From NCBI GenBank assembly GCA_013373625.1, contig JABXHM010000014.1, positions 62,001 to 126,000 of the forward strand: a stretch of 64,000 bases of DNA, read 5' to 3'. Position 1 is the stretch's first letter; every line of letters begins with the position of its first letter. The position numbers were made by a program, and so were the translations under genes. This DNA is from Alteromonadaceae bacterium (GTDB lineage Bacteria > Pseudomonadota > Gammaproteobacteria > Enterobacterales > Alteromonadaceae). This document shows positions 27,514 through 37,310 of this stretch, one piece after another. Under the pieces are notes generated by a model that did no database searches, was not told where the DNA came from, and saw only the letters and a list, made by a program, of their open reading frames with translations.

Positions 27514-29715
27514 CTACTTAGCAAAGTGCTTATCAAAGAAGTTGGTAATGGTGTGATACAAATGAATACCCGTTTGTTTACCACGAATGCTGTGCTTTTT
27601 ACCGGGATAATCCATGACTTCAAAAGGCTTGGCATTGTCCTGTAAGTGTTTATATAGTTTTGTGCTGTGGGTAAATAATACATTGTCGTCGGCCATGCCA
27701 TGATAAATCAGCAGTGGGCCTTTAAGGCCATAGGAATACGGGAACACTGACGAGGCATCGTATGCGTCACTGTCGGTATTTGGGTTACCCATATAACGTT
27801 CTGTGTAGTGCGTATCATAGAGTCGCCAGGTAGTGACCGGTGCACCAGACACGCCTGCTTTAAAATAATCACCGGCTTTGAACATGCTCATAATAGTCAT
27901 ATAGCCACCATAACTGTGACCGTAAACACCAATGCGCTCCGGGTCGACGTAATCTAAGGTACGCAGAAACTTAACCCCAGTCACCTGATCGTCCACTTCA
28001 ACACTGCCCATGGCTTTATAAATGGGCTCTTCAAACGCTTTACCGCGGTAGTTTGATCCCCGGTTGTCTATGCTAAATACCACATAGCCTTTGCTAACCC
28101 AGTACTGCATGAGCAGACCGCGATTGCCGCCCCAGCCGTTATTTACCACCTGGGCATGCGGGCCACCGTACAAATATACGATAACCGGATGCTTGCCGGT
28201 AATCTTGGCAGGTTTATACAGGCGATAATAAAGCTCGATACCATCGTCGTTTTTAAGTGTACCAAATTCCGGTTCGACCCAGTCGCTCTTGTAAGCGGTC
28301 AGGGGGTGGTTTTCATCTAACGCGTTTTCTTCCAGCCAGGTGAGTTGCTTACCATCTGCTTTGTGCAAGCTCACCTGAGTTGGCTGGTTCACAGTTGAGG
28401 AGCTATCGACGTAGATAGAGGCATCCTGACTAAAGCTAATGCCGTGCATGCCCGCTCGCTCGGTCAGACGTTTAGGCGCAATGCCCTGCAGATCAGTGAC
28501 ATACAGGTGACGTTCCAATGGGGTATCTTTGCGGCCAGTAAAGTACACTTTTGAACTTGCATCATCCACCGCTTCAAGCTCGTCGACCACCCATTCTCCC
28601 TGCGTTAGCTGACGAACCAGTTTGCCTGCATTGGTATATAAATAGAGATGCTTAAAGCCGTCTCTTTCCGATGCCCAAATAAAGTGCTTACCATCTTTTA
28701 AGAAAGTAAAGTCGTCATGCAGGTTTACCCAGGTATCTGATTGCTCGGTGAGCAACGTCTGTTGGTTTTTGCTGACAACATCATAACTACGTAAAGCTAA
28801 TTCCTGTTGGTTGCGGCTCTGCCATTGGTAGGTGAAGTGCTGACTGTCCGGCATCCACTTACCGCGGGCAATATAGATATCCTGCTCATCACCGAGGTCA
28901 ATCCATTGTCGCTCTCCAGTACTGATTTTCTGCACTGCCAGCCTGATTGTGGCATTGGGTGTACCGGCCTTTGGGTACTTTTGCTCAATCATCTTAATGT
29001 CGTCGGCGTATATTTCTGAGCGAGTAATTACTTCAACCGGTGACTCGTCGACTTCGCTAAAAGCAATATACGACTCATCCGGCGACCACCAGTAACCTGT
29101 CATTCGGCCCATTTCTTCCTGCGCTACAAACTCGGCCATACCGTATTTGATATTGCCGCCGCCCTCTGTAGTAATCGCGGTTTTCTTGCCCGACGCAATA
29201 TGCTTAATATACAGATTTTGATCGCGAATATAGGAAATGTAGTTGCCTTTCGGCGATAACTTTATGTCGGTTTCAAAGGCGTCGGTGTTGAGCAGTTGCT
29301 CAGCACCTGGAGTACCGAGCTGGTGGTAAAAAACGTCACCGCCCATCGGGAATAACAGTGCCTTACCGTCTGCAGACCACTGATAACTCACAATGCCAGT
29401 GCCAGACAGGCGCATGCGTTCGCGACGGGCTTTTTCTTCATCAGAAAGCTCAGTATCGCCACTGGCCAGATCGTCAGAGTCAAACAACAAACGTGACTGC
29501 CCCGAGGCGATATTGTATTCCCACAAATCCAATCGTTCATAGTCGGACTGCTTGCCCTGCAAATAAGTCACCCGCTTACCATCGGGCGCGACTTTCAGAC
29601 TGCGCGGGGAACTACCGGCCAATGAGGGGGAGTCATATATTCTTTCAATGGTCAAAGTGTCAGCTGACACCGTATTAGTGAGCATAAGGGCTCCAAGTAC
29701 TAAAGCTTTTTTCAT
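27514..29715 (-). CDS. Dipeptidyl peptidase IV-type S9 serine peptidase
   Basis: A 733-residue exported enzyme (signal peptide MKKALVLGALMLTNTVSA) that removes N-terminal X-Pro dipeptides. It has an N-terminal beta-propeller (about 30-470) bearing the paired-glutamate motif in VAQEEMGRMTG, which anchors the substrate amino terminus and marks the DPP-IV subgroup. The alpha/beta hydrolase domain follows, with Ser601 in GHSYGG, Asp676 in ADDNV and His708 in KKHSI. It is likely periplasmic and helps use proline-rich peptides. It is monocistronic and diverges from the next gene. Confidence 0.93.
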   Translation of the reverse strand: MKKALVLGALMLTNTVSADTLTIERIYDSPSLAGSSPRSLKVAPDGKRVTYLQGKQSDYERLDLWEYNIASGQSRLLFDSDDLASGDTELSDEEKARRERMRLSGTGIVSYQWSADGKALLFPMGGDVFYHQLGTPGAEQLLNTDAFETDIKLSPKGNYISYIRDQNLYIKHIASGKKTAITTEGGGNIKYGMAEFVAQEEMGRMTGYWWSPDESYIAFSEVDESPVEVITRSEIYADDIKMIEQKYPKAGTPNATIRLAVQKISTGERQWIDLGDEQDIYIARGKWMPDSQHFTYQWQSRNQQELALRSYDVVSKNQQTLLTEQSDTWVNLHDDFTFLKDGKHFIWASERDGFKHLYLYTNAGKLVRQLTQGEWVVDELEAVDDASSKVYFTGRKDTPLERHLYVTDLQGIAPKRLTERAGMHGISFSQDASIYVDSSSTVNQPTQVSLHKADGKQLTWLEENALDENHPLTAYKSDWVEPEFGTLKNDDGIELYYRLYKPAKITGKHPVIVYLYGGPHAQVVNNGWGGNRGLLMQYWVSKGYVVFSIDNRGSNYRGKAFEEPIYKAMGSVEVDDQVTGVKFLRTLDYVDPERIGVYGHSYGGYMTIMSMFKAGDYFKAGVSGAPVTTWRLYDTHYTERYMGNPNTDSDAYDASSVFPYSYGLKGPLLIYHGMADDNVLFTHSTKLYKHLQDNAKPFEVMDYPGKKHSIRGKQTGIHLYHTITNFFDKHFAK

Positions 29716-29862
29716 GAATACGCTACTATTTGTCGTTATTGGGAGCTTGCTTAACGTTGGCGGTTGTAAGCAACAACCAACCCTCTACAAGTTGTCATTA
29801 TCGAGTGTCCGGATAGTGATTAACTCGGTACACTCTTTATTTAAAGCGAAGGATGACACAAT

Positions 29863-30495
29863 TTGGCAGTATTAAAAAGTGCCCTTATCTTAGGCGCCAG
29901 TGGGTTGGTAGGACAGCAGTTGCTGCGCGAGCTGTTGCACGATGACCGCTACGACTCGGTAACTTGTTTGGTTCGACGACCTCTTGGTCAGCATCTGTAT
30001 AAGGACCCAAAAAACAAACTACACCCGGTCGTAGTGGATTTCGACGCGCTTGATGACTATCAGGGCTACTTCGGTGCGGATCATATTTATTGCTGTTTAG
30101 GGACAACTTTGAAACGTGCAGGCAGCCTTCAAGCCTTTCGCAAAGTCGACTTTGAGTACGTGCACGTAGCGGCGCAGCTTGCCAGAGGGCAGCGAGCAGG
30201 CGGGTTTGTCTGGATATCCTCTGCTGGTGCCAATGCGCAAAGCAATAACTATTACCTCAAAGTTAAGGGCGAGCTGGAAAATGCCATCATGCGAATGCCC
30301 CAGTTACCTAACGCGGCGGCGGTTCGCCCCGGCCTGTTGATTGGTGAGCGAGTCAATGATAAACGGCCGCTGGAAAAAGCCGCCGCTAACTTATTGCAAC
30401 TGATACGTCCATTGTTAGTGGGGCGCTTAAAAAAATACCGGGCGGTATACCCCTCTCAGGTTGCACTCGAAATGATCAGGCATCAGGAGTTTTAA
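29863..30495 (+). CDS. NAD(P)-binding Rossmann protein, HTATIP2/YbjT-like
   Basis: A 210-residue protein with an N-terminal dinucleotide-binding loop GASGLVGQQLL and an atypical short SDR fold (DHIYCCLGTTLKRAGSLQAFRKVD, WISSAGANAQS, then YYLKVKGELE as Y-x3-K). This resembles bacterial relatives of HTATIP2/TIP30, whose reaction is unknown. TTG is the probable start, with AAGGA 8 bases upstream. Its stop touches the next gene's start, so trmN6 is co-transcribed. Confidence 0.75.
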   Translation: MAVLKSALILGASGLVGQQLLRELLHDDRYDSVTCLVRRPLGQHLYKDPKNKLHPVVVDFDALDDYQGYFGADHIYCCLGTTLKRAGSLQAFRKVDFEYVHVAAQLARGQRAGGFVWISSAGANAQSNNYYLKVKGELENAIMRMPQLPNAAAVRPGLLIGERVNDKRPLEKAAANLLQLIRPLLVGRLKKYRAVYPSQVALEMIRHQEF

Positions 30496-31257
30496 TTGCC
30501 AATGGCAAATAGCACAGCAACGACTCACACGGGCCGTAATGGATTTACCTGTAAACAGTTCTTTGTGGCCCACGATCAGTGTGCTATGAAAGTGTCTACA
30601 GACAGTCTGTTGTTGGGCAGCTTTGCGCGCGCAGAGGATGCCGGTCGTATACTTGATGTGGGCACGGGGAGTGGTATTTTAGCGCTAATGATGGCGCAGA
30701 AAAGTGTCGACGAATGCCACATCGATGCGCTGGATATTGACAGTGATGCTGTCAGACAAGCCGGCGAAAATGTGGCATCCAGCCCGTGGCCTGGTAAAGT
30801 AACCGTGCATTTACAAGCGTTGCAAGCCCTGTCACCGGTGGCGCCTTATGAAGTCGTTATCACTAACCCGCCGTACTTTCGGCAGGCACAAAGCAATACC
30901 CGAGCTTATGATGCTATGCCCGTTTCACGAGGCCAGGCTCGTAATGAAAGTGGGCTTAGTATGGCAACATTGTTTGCCCAGTGTGCGTCAATGATAACAA
31001 AAAGTGGTCGTTTTTATTGCATGTACCCTTACTCAAGATATGACGAAGTACTGTCAGAGGCGGCTCGGTCGGGCTGGCATGCGCACCGTGAATTAATCGT
31101 ATCTCATACCTACGCTAAAGCGCCTTACATTTGTCTGTTTGAGTTTGTTCAATGTGCTGGTGTAACCGACTCCCAACAGCTAAGCATAAGGTCTGCAGAC
31201 AACCAGTATACCGCTGCGTTTAAAGGTTTGTGCCGGGAATTTTACCGCAATTTTTAA
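30496..31257 (+). CDS. trmN6: tRNA1(Val) (adenine(37)-N6)-methyltransferase
   Basis: A 253-residue SAM-dependent methyltransferase equivalent to E. coli TrmN6 (YfiC). The opening FTCKQFFVAHDQCAMKVSTDSLLLG is characteristic. The SAM motif is LDVGTGSGIL (54-62) and the catalytic N6-adenine motif NPPYF is at 124-128. The TTG start 6 bases after AGGAG fits better than the ATG two codons later, though both are possible. Confidence 0.92.
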   Translation: MPMANSTATTHTGRNGFTCKQFFVAHDQCAMKVSTDSLLLGSFARAEDAGRILDVGTGSGILALMMAQKSVDECHIDALDIDSDAVRQAGENVASSPWPGKVTVHLQALQALSPVAPYEVVITNPPYFRQAQSNTRAYDAMPVSRGQARNESGLSMATLFAQCASMITKSGRFYCMYPYSRYDEVLSEAARSGWHAHRELIVSHTYAKAPYICLFEFVQCAGVTDSQQLSIRSADNQYTAAFKGLCREFYRNF

Positions 31258-31428
31258 TTCTGATGTGTCGCCTTATCCATCACGTAACGTTTAAGCTGTT
31301 GAGGCTGGCATGAGCAAAATAAGCGGTAATTTACAAAGCATTTCGCTTCCTTGCGGTGCTTCTCAGATCCTCACCAGGATAAACGTACTTGCGCCTGAGC
31401 TTGCTTCATCATGCTACATTTCAGGCAC

Positions 31429-31457
31429 AAAAAAAGCGCGAAAAACGCGCTTTTTTT
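31429..31457. terminator. Bidirectional terminator between trmN6 and exbD
   Basis: Seven A, then GCGCG-loop-CGCGC, then seven T. It is symmetric and serves both convergent genes. Confidence 0.85.
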
Positions 31458-31474
31458 CGTAACGGTAAGCTAGG

Positions 31475-31876
31475 TTATGACTTAACCAGTACCGATACTT
31501 TTTCGATCCCGGCTTCTTTTGCCTGGTTCATAACTTCTACTACGGTGCCGTGCTCAGTGTTTTCGTGAGCCTGGATAGCCGCAGAGTCAGTTGGGTTTTC
31601 AGCCAGATAAGTCTGAATGTTTGCGACAACGCGACGGATGTCAACTTCGCGGCCGTTCATTACAATAGTACCCATTTCATCAATACGAATAGATAATGAT
31701 TTGCTTGGATTATTCGATTGATTCTTGTTTTCAGGTCGGTTTACATCAAGCCCTTTCTCTTTAACGAAAGATGTCGTTACGATAAAGAAGATCAGCATGA
31801 TGAACACAATGTCCAACATGGGCGTCATGTCGACCTGGGCATCGTCATCCCCAGAAGTATGCTTTTTTCTTTTCAT
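31475..31876 (-). CDS. ExbD/TolR-family biopolymer transport protein
   Basis: A 133-residue inner-membrane protein. One helix (about 18-39) carries the essential proton-path Asp22 in MTPMLDIVFIML, followed by a periplasmic domain (60-133). ExbD works with ExbB and TonB to energise outer-membrane receptors. No exbB or tonB lies beside it: the upstream gene is unrelated and a terminator follows. It must team with partners encoded elsewhere. Family membership is secure; the exact system is not. Confidence 0.9.
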   Translation of the reverse strand: MKRKKHTSGDDDAQVDMTPMLDIVFIMLIFFIVTTSFVKEKGLDVNRPENKNQSNNPSKSLSIRIDEMGTIVMNGREVDIRRVVANIQTYLAENPTDSAAIQAHENTEHGTVVEVMNQAKEAGIEKVSVLVKS

Positions 31877-32011
31877 TTCGTTTTCTAGTCTCTAACACTT
31901 GTCAACTTAGTATATAGTTTGTAACAAAAATCGATAGCAATTGATACAAACAAACCAAATAAACACGATAAAATTAATGAAATCTTCGCTCACTTTCGTT
32001 TGAAAGCAACG

Positions 32012-32818
32012 TTATTTAGCGGACAGCGCAACTCCGAGTTGGTAAAAATACAACTTAAAAGTATCGTTTAGCTGCTGTCTCAAAATACCATGAGGATAAA
32101 TGCCAAGTCTAGCCTCTGTCGACATTTTTGTTCCTTGCACTAAAAAAGCATTCTTTATTTTATTGTCCTGAATAAAAGCTTCGAAGGCTCTGGCGGCAAG
32201 TTCCTGCGGGGTTGCGTAGTAATAGCATTGTAATGCTTTGTCTGCTTCAACACTGCGTAAAACGTAGTCGCTGGGTGCGCTGCTGCCTGTGGTTAAGAAC
32301 ATTGTTGTAAAACAGTCGGCCAACCGTTCGTTGAGAGGGTGCGAGACCATTTCAGCATTATCAAGCCATGCCTGAGAGGCGAAGGTCATCGGCTTCGGAG
32401 TAACCAGAAATCGTTGACTGATATAGTGGTCGAAGGCGTGAAACCACTCATGGGCTAAAGCCCCGCCGCCGGCATTTTTAGCCAGTGCGAGCTGACGTTT
32501 AGCTGAATGATAATGAGCGTTAGCGTGCTTTTGCCCGCCTGTGCCAAAGGCCAGAGAAAGGGTGTTATTCAGCGAAATGACGCGCTCGTTTACTTGCAAA
32601 ATATCGATCAGGTCATACAGCGCATCAAAAAATAAGTTGGCGGCAATTTGCTGTTCGGCGGCAGTCACCCAGCGGCCAATTGTAATTGACTGAAAATTAA
32701 ACAGTTGACGGATGTCCTGAAAACTCACATCGGCACCGTCCCGGTGGCTACCACCGTTGCGATAGTACTGTTGATGCAGTCTTCCTGGTGACGGCGCTGA
32801 CCGTTGACTAGAGTTCAC
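32012..32818 (-). CDS. CLCA_X-like protein with HExxH motif (putative zinc metallopeptidase)
   Basis: A 268-residue protein without a signal peptide. [16 protein letters not shown] contains HExxH at 123-127 with a further His131. Downstream, the segment [17 protein letters not shown] (around 202-218) resembles the second conserved block of LPD1-like domains of phage polyvalent proteins, where a Glu could be the third zinc ligand. I match it from memory to the proteobacterial 'CLCA_X' family. GTG is the start, 11 bases inside the end of the flavodoxin gene, so translation is probably coupled. Substrate and role are unknown. Confidence 0.65.
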   Translation of the reverse strand: MNSSQRSAPSPGRLHQQYYRNGGSHRDGADVSFQDIRQLFNFQSITIGRWVTAAEQQIAANLFFDALYDLIDILQVNERVISLNNTLSLAFGTGGQKHANAHYHSAKRQLALAKNAGGGALAHEWFHAFDHYISQRFLVTPKPMTFASQAWLDNAEMVSHPLNERLADCFTTMFLTTGSSAPSDYVLRSVEADKALQCYYYATPQELAARAFEAFIQDNKIKNAFLVQGTKMSTEARLGIYPHGILRQQLNDTFKLYFYQLGVALSAK

Positions 32819-33350
32819 TGAGCTCAGTAATGAGTTGATTGCACCAGTTTAAAATACGTTCATCGGTTTGCTCAAACTGGTTCTCATCATCCAGTGACAG
32901 CCCGACAAAATGTTTGCCATCGTCAGTAAGCGCTTTTGATTTAGCAAACTCATACCCCTGGTTAGGCCAGTAACCAATAAACTGACAGCCTTGCGGCGCG
33001 ATGGCATCATGCAGCATACCTAACGCGTCCTGAAACCAGTCAGCATAGCCGAGTTGATCGCCCAGGCCATAAAGCGCCACAATCTTGCCAGCTAAGTCTA
33101 GCTGGTGGACATCATCCCAGCTAGACTCCCAGTCTTCCTGTAGTTCACCAAAGTCCCAGGTGGAAATGCCTAATATGAGAATGTCGTAGTTGGCTGTCTG
33201 GCTTAATGATACGTCCTGAATATTATGCAGACTGACAATCGGTTCACCAAACAGTGAATTGAGCTGATCCTGAATTTTCTCGGCGGCCATTTCGGTATAG
33301 CAGGTGGTCGAACCATAAAAAAGGCCGATGTTCAGTGCAGTATTACTCAT
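32808..33350 (-). CDS. fldB: Flavodoxin FldB
   Basis: A 180-residue long-chain flavodoxin, an FMN-bound one-electron carrier. It follows E. coli FldB closely: [18 protein letters not shown] (phosphate loop), [15 protein letters not shown] and [15 protein letters not shown] for the isoalloxazine ring, and [11 protein letters not shown]. The STTCYT phosphate loop separates FldB from FldA. The gene follows the PhoD-like gene by 12 bases and overlaps the HExxH gene. Confidence 0.92.
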   Translation of the reverse strand: MSNTALNIGLFYGSTTCYTEMAAEKIQDQLNSLFGEPIVSLHNIQDVSLSQTANYDILILGISTWDFGELQEDWESSWDDVHQLDLAGKIVALYGLGDQLGYADWFQDALGMLHDAIAPQGCQFIGYWPNQGYEFAKSKALTDDGKHFVGLSLDDENQFEQTDERILNWCNQLITELSEL

Positions 33351-33362
33351 TAACTACTCTCT

Positions 33363-35264
33363 TCATTTTGCAGTGTCGTTAGACAATTCAGGTACGAATT
33401 CTACCGTTTCACCGTCGCTACACAAAGCAATACAGCGCACTTTTTCGTATTCGGGATCAAGTAACAACTGGCCTATGGCGGCCTGATTGAGTGATGCAAT
33501 GTCTTCATTGCAGTCGGGATGGCGCTCATTCACCGACATATTGCGCCGCCGGGTAAAAATATTAAGCGGGGAGCGAGCTGAATAAAACCATTGGTTTAGC
33601 CTATCCAGCCAGCGTATTAAGGTGTCCGGGAAAGTATTTTTTATACCGCTGCACGTAAACTGCGTGATTTGTGGGCTGTTACGACGAAATCGTAAGCGCA
33701 CGTCATACACAAAGGAGTAGTGCACATCGCCGGATAAAATAATAAAACGCGGTGGCGTTCTATAGTGGCGAAAGATATTTAATATAACGCTGGCAGTGCC
33801 CTTGTGTGCCATCCAGTTCTCAGCATCGACCGTTAGCGCTTTGCCCGCCATGGTAAATAGCTTTTGAATGACTTCAATAAATTTCACCCCGTAAATTGGA
33901 GCGGCCGATACGACGATAACGGCATCTTTACCTATCAGTTGATGCTGGAACTCGCACAGGGCTTCCCAGTCCATAAGGCCTGATGGTTTGTTTAAGCTCG
34001 ATTCACTGCGCCAGCGTTGAGTGCGGGTATCAAGCACATGTACCGGCGGCTCAGTGGCTAACTGGTAATGCCATTGGTCGTAGTCAAACAGTGCGTCAAT
34101 AAAGGCTTCATGACTGGCTAAACCGGTAGCGGTAAAGTTTTCGGTTGCCTTTGCATAAACTGCGTCAAAGGTATTGGGCTGATTGGCCCATCCCTGACAC
34201 AACCAGTACCCGGCCAGTGCGTTGCCTACCATTCTGCGCGACAGCGGGTGACCATAAACTTCTTCTTCCCAGCCCCTTGTCAGATTCCAGTCATCGGTGA
34301 CATCGTGATCGTCAAAGATCATGTAGGTCGGCACGTGTGCCAAGGCCCGGCGAATGTTGCCCAGAGGCTCACTGAAGCGCTTAATAATAGCCGCTTCTGC
34401 TGTGAACCTTGCCTGCTGTGGACTGCTCACTTTGGATGATTCGAAGGTAATACCCGGCCACATTTCATCTGACCACACCAGTAAATACATGGCGATTACT
34501 TCTGCCACACCTATGAGATGATTTTGCGCGTTAACAGACGTAAATACCGGCTTTTTCTTTGCCCCAAAAAACAGTTTCGATAAGGCGGTGTTGGTGGCCA
34601 CCTGAGGCAATATTTGCTGGCGTTGGTAATAACAAAAAGGGTGGTTGGCGAGCTCTGCGGTTGACTCAACAGCGGCCTCTTCTAACGACTCATGAAAAAG
34701 GCCTAAACGCTCTACTACCTGTAAGACGGCCTGCAGCATAGGGCCGGCGACATCGTCGGCGTAAATTTGATCGCCGGTCATGAGTAACAGATCGGGGCGG
34801 GAATTACCGCCTGCATGTTCATGGCAAATGAGTTCATCAACCCGCAGCAAACTATCATCTTCTGGTGCATGAGGTTTGCGACAAGAACCATGCAAAACGT
34901 TACTAAGCTTGCCTGGCACTTTGAAATCAAGATGCTGACAGCCATTGTAAAGCAGCTTTTCCTGTTGAGCGAGCCAGCGCTGTTGCTGAACCGGCTGGCT
35001 AAATTGCAATGTGTACGCGTAATGTATGCCGGTAGAGAGAGGTTGGTCAGGTGTAAAAGTGACAGTGTGAATAAACGCATGTTCGCCCACTTGCACCACG
35101 CGGTCGTTCGTTGCGCCTGAAACAGCTGCTTGCTGGTGGCTGACCGACACAGTGATATTGCTTGGCTCAGAACTCACCAGCCACAAAGTGACGCTGCCAG
35201 GGGCAGTATGGCGAAGCATTGGGCCGGCAATGATAAAGGGTAATGACTGAGAAATAATGAACAC
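33363..35264 (-). CDS. PhoD-like metallophosphatase
   Basis: A 633-residue protein with an N-terminal Ig-like PhoD domain (RHTAPGSVTLWLVSSEP) and a calcineurin-like metal site: LLMTGDQIYADD, IFDDHDVTDDW and ILSGDVHYSFVYD. No Tat signal or other signal peptide is evident, unlike secreted PhoD, so it may be cytoplasmic; its substrate (phosphodiester or other) is unknown. The start is uncertain: GTG at 35264 overlaps the AAGGAG site, an ATT codon at 35258 is ideally spaced from it, and the first ATG is Met16. Confidence 0.82.
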   Translation of the reverse strand: MFIISQSLPFIIAGPMLRHTAPGSVTLWLVSSEPSNITVSVSHQQAAVSGATNDRVVQVGEHAFIHTVTFTPDQPLSTGIHYAYTLQFSQPVQQQRWLAQQEKLLYNGCQHLDFKVPGKLSNVLHGSCRKPHAPEDDSLLRVDELICHEHAGGNSRPDLLLMTGDQIYADDVAGPMLQAVLQVVERLGLFHESLEEAAVESTAELANHPFCYYQRQQILPQVATNTALSKLFFGAKKKPVFTSVNAQNHLIGVAEVIAMYLLVWSDEMWPGITFESSKVSSPQQARFTAEAAIIKRFSEPLGNIRRALAHVPTYMIFDDHDVTDDWNLTRGWEEEVYGHPLSRRMVGNALAGYWLCQGWANQPNTFDAVYAKATENFTATGLASHEAFIDALFDYDQWHYQLATEPPVHVLDTRTQRWRSESSLNKPSGLMDWEALCEFQHQLIGKDAVIVVSAAPIYGVKFIEVIQKLFTMAGKALTVDAENWMAHKGTASVILNIFRHYRTPPRFIILSGDVHYSFVYDVRLRFRRNSPQITQFTCSGIKNTFPDTLIRWLDRLNQWFYSARSPLNIFTRRRNMSVNERHPDCNEDIASLNQAAIGQLLLDPEYEKVRCIALCSDGETVEFVPELSNDTAK

Positions 35265-35465
35265 TCCTTTACAACAACGCTCAGACTATACGACCAGGCT
35301 GAGTTACAGGCAAGTTTACGCGGGCAAACAGCAGGTTAACAGCGAACTGGGTATTGATTGAGCGGTTATGCTCAAGCATGCACCGATAGCCACTATGCGG
35401 ACTTGACCGCGTTCGCTCCCTGAGCGAGGATAACCCATTAAGTATATTCTTCAACGGACAAAACC

Positions 35466-36608
35466 ATGAAATCAGCCTGGCTATTTGGCCTTATGGCGAC
35501 GGGCTTGTTAAGTGCCTGTGGTGAGAGCAATACATCAACTCAAGCTATTCCCGCACCTGTGGCTAACCCGCAGGATACAGTGCTGGCGGGGCAATGGATC
35601 CTGGAAGCGGAAGGCGGCGTCATGCTTGATCCGCAAACCTCCGGTCTGACTCATTATAATGGTTTGCTGTACACAATTTCTGATGCCAGCGCGGTGGCAT
35701 CACAACGTCGCCGTTTGCACGCGATAGATCCGGCAACGGCTACCCTGGCGCCGAAGCCAGGTGAAATGAGCATGGCCAACCGGGTGCGCCGCAGTTGTTT
35801 TTCTCAGTACTTAAATGATGAGCCGGATTTAGAAGCGTTAGTTGCGGATCCCGCTGAACCTGGCGTTTTTTATACCGTCACCGAAGATGCCACCCGTACA
35901 GGGGCATTATCTGATCGCTGCCAGCAACGTTTTGAGGCCACAGGCTCTACAGATTACCCGACGCTATTAGTGCGTATTGAGCAACACAGCGATGGTACTG
36001 CAAGTATGACGCATGTCAGACCGTTACAGTTTGACCTTAAATTTGCGGTAGGTGATTTTCCTAATGATGGCATTGAGGGTATGGCTCTGGCGCCTGGTCG
36101 TACACTTTATTTGGCTTTAGAGCGCGATAACGCAGGTAACCCCCGCATTTTCTCCGTTGAACTTGACGAGGATTTCTGGCAACAAACGGATTTTGCCCCG
36201 GTTTCAGAGCCTGCTCTTGATGTGCCCACGTTTACCAGCGGGCGTCATCCTATTAATGGGCTGGAGTATTATCTTCCTGAGGGCGCGGTCAGCGGCTTTT
36301 TGTTTGCTGCCGCCAGGAACGATAACGAGCTGTGGATTATTGATGCGGCGGGGACGTTGCCAACCAAAAAGATTGCCTTACAGTTTAGTGCGCCAAGCGG
36401 CGATCTGCAAAACTGTGCAGCCAGTGAAATAATGGATAACGCCTCCATTGAGGGGCTGGCAGTGTTAGGCAATACCCTTTGGATGGTGAACGACCCTTGG
36501 AAAGCTAACTATATGAAAAACCTGCAGTGCCAAGCCAATGAAAGCCGTTATAAAGGCATGGCACCGCTACTGTTTAGTATTGCATTGAATGATAAGTGGT
36601 TTGAGTGA
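35466..36608 (+). CDS. Lipoprotein with esterase-like-of-phytase/beta-propeller character
   Basis: A 380-residue lipoprotein (lipobox LLSAC, Cys18). The body has repeated beta-propeller-like stretches: SGLTHYNGLLYTISDAS, PDLEALVADP, DGIEGMALAPGRTLYLALERD and IEGLAVLGNTLWMVNDPW. The repeated 'E-G-hydrophobic...L-hydrophobic-x-D/E' pattern resembles the esterase-like activity of phytase family, but I cannot confirm catalytic residues. It is monocistronic, with an MsrA gene converging. Confidence 0.6.
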   Translation: MKSAWLFGLMATGLLSACGESNTSTQAIPAPVANPQDTVLAGQWILEAEGGVMLDPQTSGLTHYNGLLYTISDASAVASQRRRLHAIDPATATLAPKPGEMSMANRVRRSCFSQYLNDEPDLEALVADPAEPGVFYTVTEDATRTGALSDRCQQRFEATGSTDYPTLLVRIEQHSDGTASMTHVRPLQFDLKFAVGDFPNDGIEGMALAPGRTLYLALERDNAGNPRIFSVELDEDFWQQTDFAPVSEPALDVPTFTSGRHPINGLEYYLPEGAVSGFLFAAARNDNELWIIDAAGTLPTKKIALQFSAPSGDLQNCAASEIMDNASIEGLAVLGNTLWMVNDPWKANYMKNLQCQANESRYKGMAPLLFSIALNDKWFE

Positions 36609-36666
36609 GCAGCTAGCAGCGTTACAGCTCCTCAATAGCCCCAGCTGTAACGTTGCTTTTGAGCTT

Positions 36667-37203
36667 CTAACGTAAACGCTCGGCAAAGGTCTTTTTAAAC
36701 TTGGCCAGTTTGGGGGCTACTACCATGGCACAGTACTGGTTTTGCGGGTTATTTTTAAAATAAGACTGATGGTAGTCCTCAGCGTCGTAATAGTTCGATA
36801 ACGGCACAACCTCGGTCACGATTGGCTCAGGCCAAACGTTGTCATCAGTCATTTCCTTTATGATGGCTTCTGCTTCAGCCTTTTGCACATCATCGTGATA
36901 AAACACCGCACTACGGTACTGCGTGCCCACATCATTGCCCTGGCGGTTGAGCTGGGTTGGATCGTGAAGCGCAAAAAAGATTTCCAGAATCTCACGGTAG
37001 CTAATTTGCTCGGGGTGATAAGTCAGGCGCACCACTTCAGCATGACCGGTGTTCCCTTTGCAAACCTCCTCGTAAGAGGGCGATTCGGTTTGACCACCGG
37101 CATACCCGGAAGTCGCCAGTTCGATTCCCTGAACCTGATTAAACGCAGATTCTATACACCAAAAACAGCCGCCGGCCAGAGTAGCGCTTGCTGTGGTAGT
37201 CAT
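36667..37203 (-). CDS. msrA: Peptide-methionine (S)-S-oxide reductase
   Basis: A 178-residue enzyme that repairs oxidised methionine. The motif GGCFWC holds the catalytic Cys13, followed by VQGIELATSGYAGG, SYEEVCKGNTGHAEVV and LFFALHDPTQLNRQGNDVGTQYR-type blocks. No signal peptide is present, so it acts in the cytoplasm. The start ATG has GGGGATA upstream. Confidence 0.94.
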   Translation of the reverse strand: MTTTASATLAGGCFWCIESAFNQVQGIELATSGYAGGQTESPSYEEVCKGNTGHAEVVRLTYHPEQISYREILEIFFALHDPTQLNRQGNDVGTQYRSAVFYHDDVQKAEAEAIIKEMTDDNVWPEPIVTEVVPLSNYYDAEDYHQSYFKNNPQNQYCAMVVAPKLAKFKKTFAERLR

Positions 37204-37310
37204 AATTGTATCCCCGATTTGGTTCGCCTATTGGTTAGTGTAGTGAAACGTGGTGACGCAAAAGTCATTCTTCAAGTCATCCAGGTGATTAAATTGTACG
37301 TAAGAAGGGC

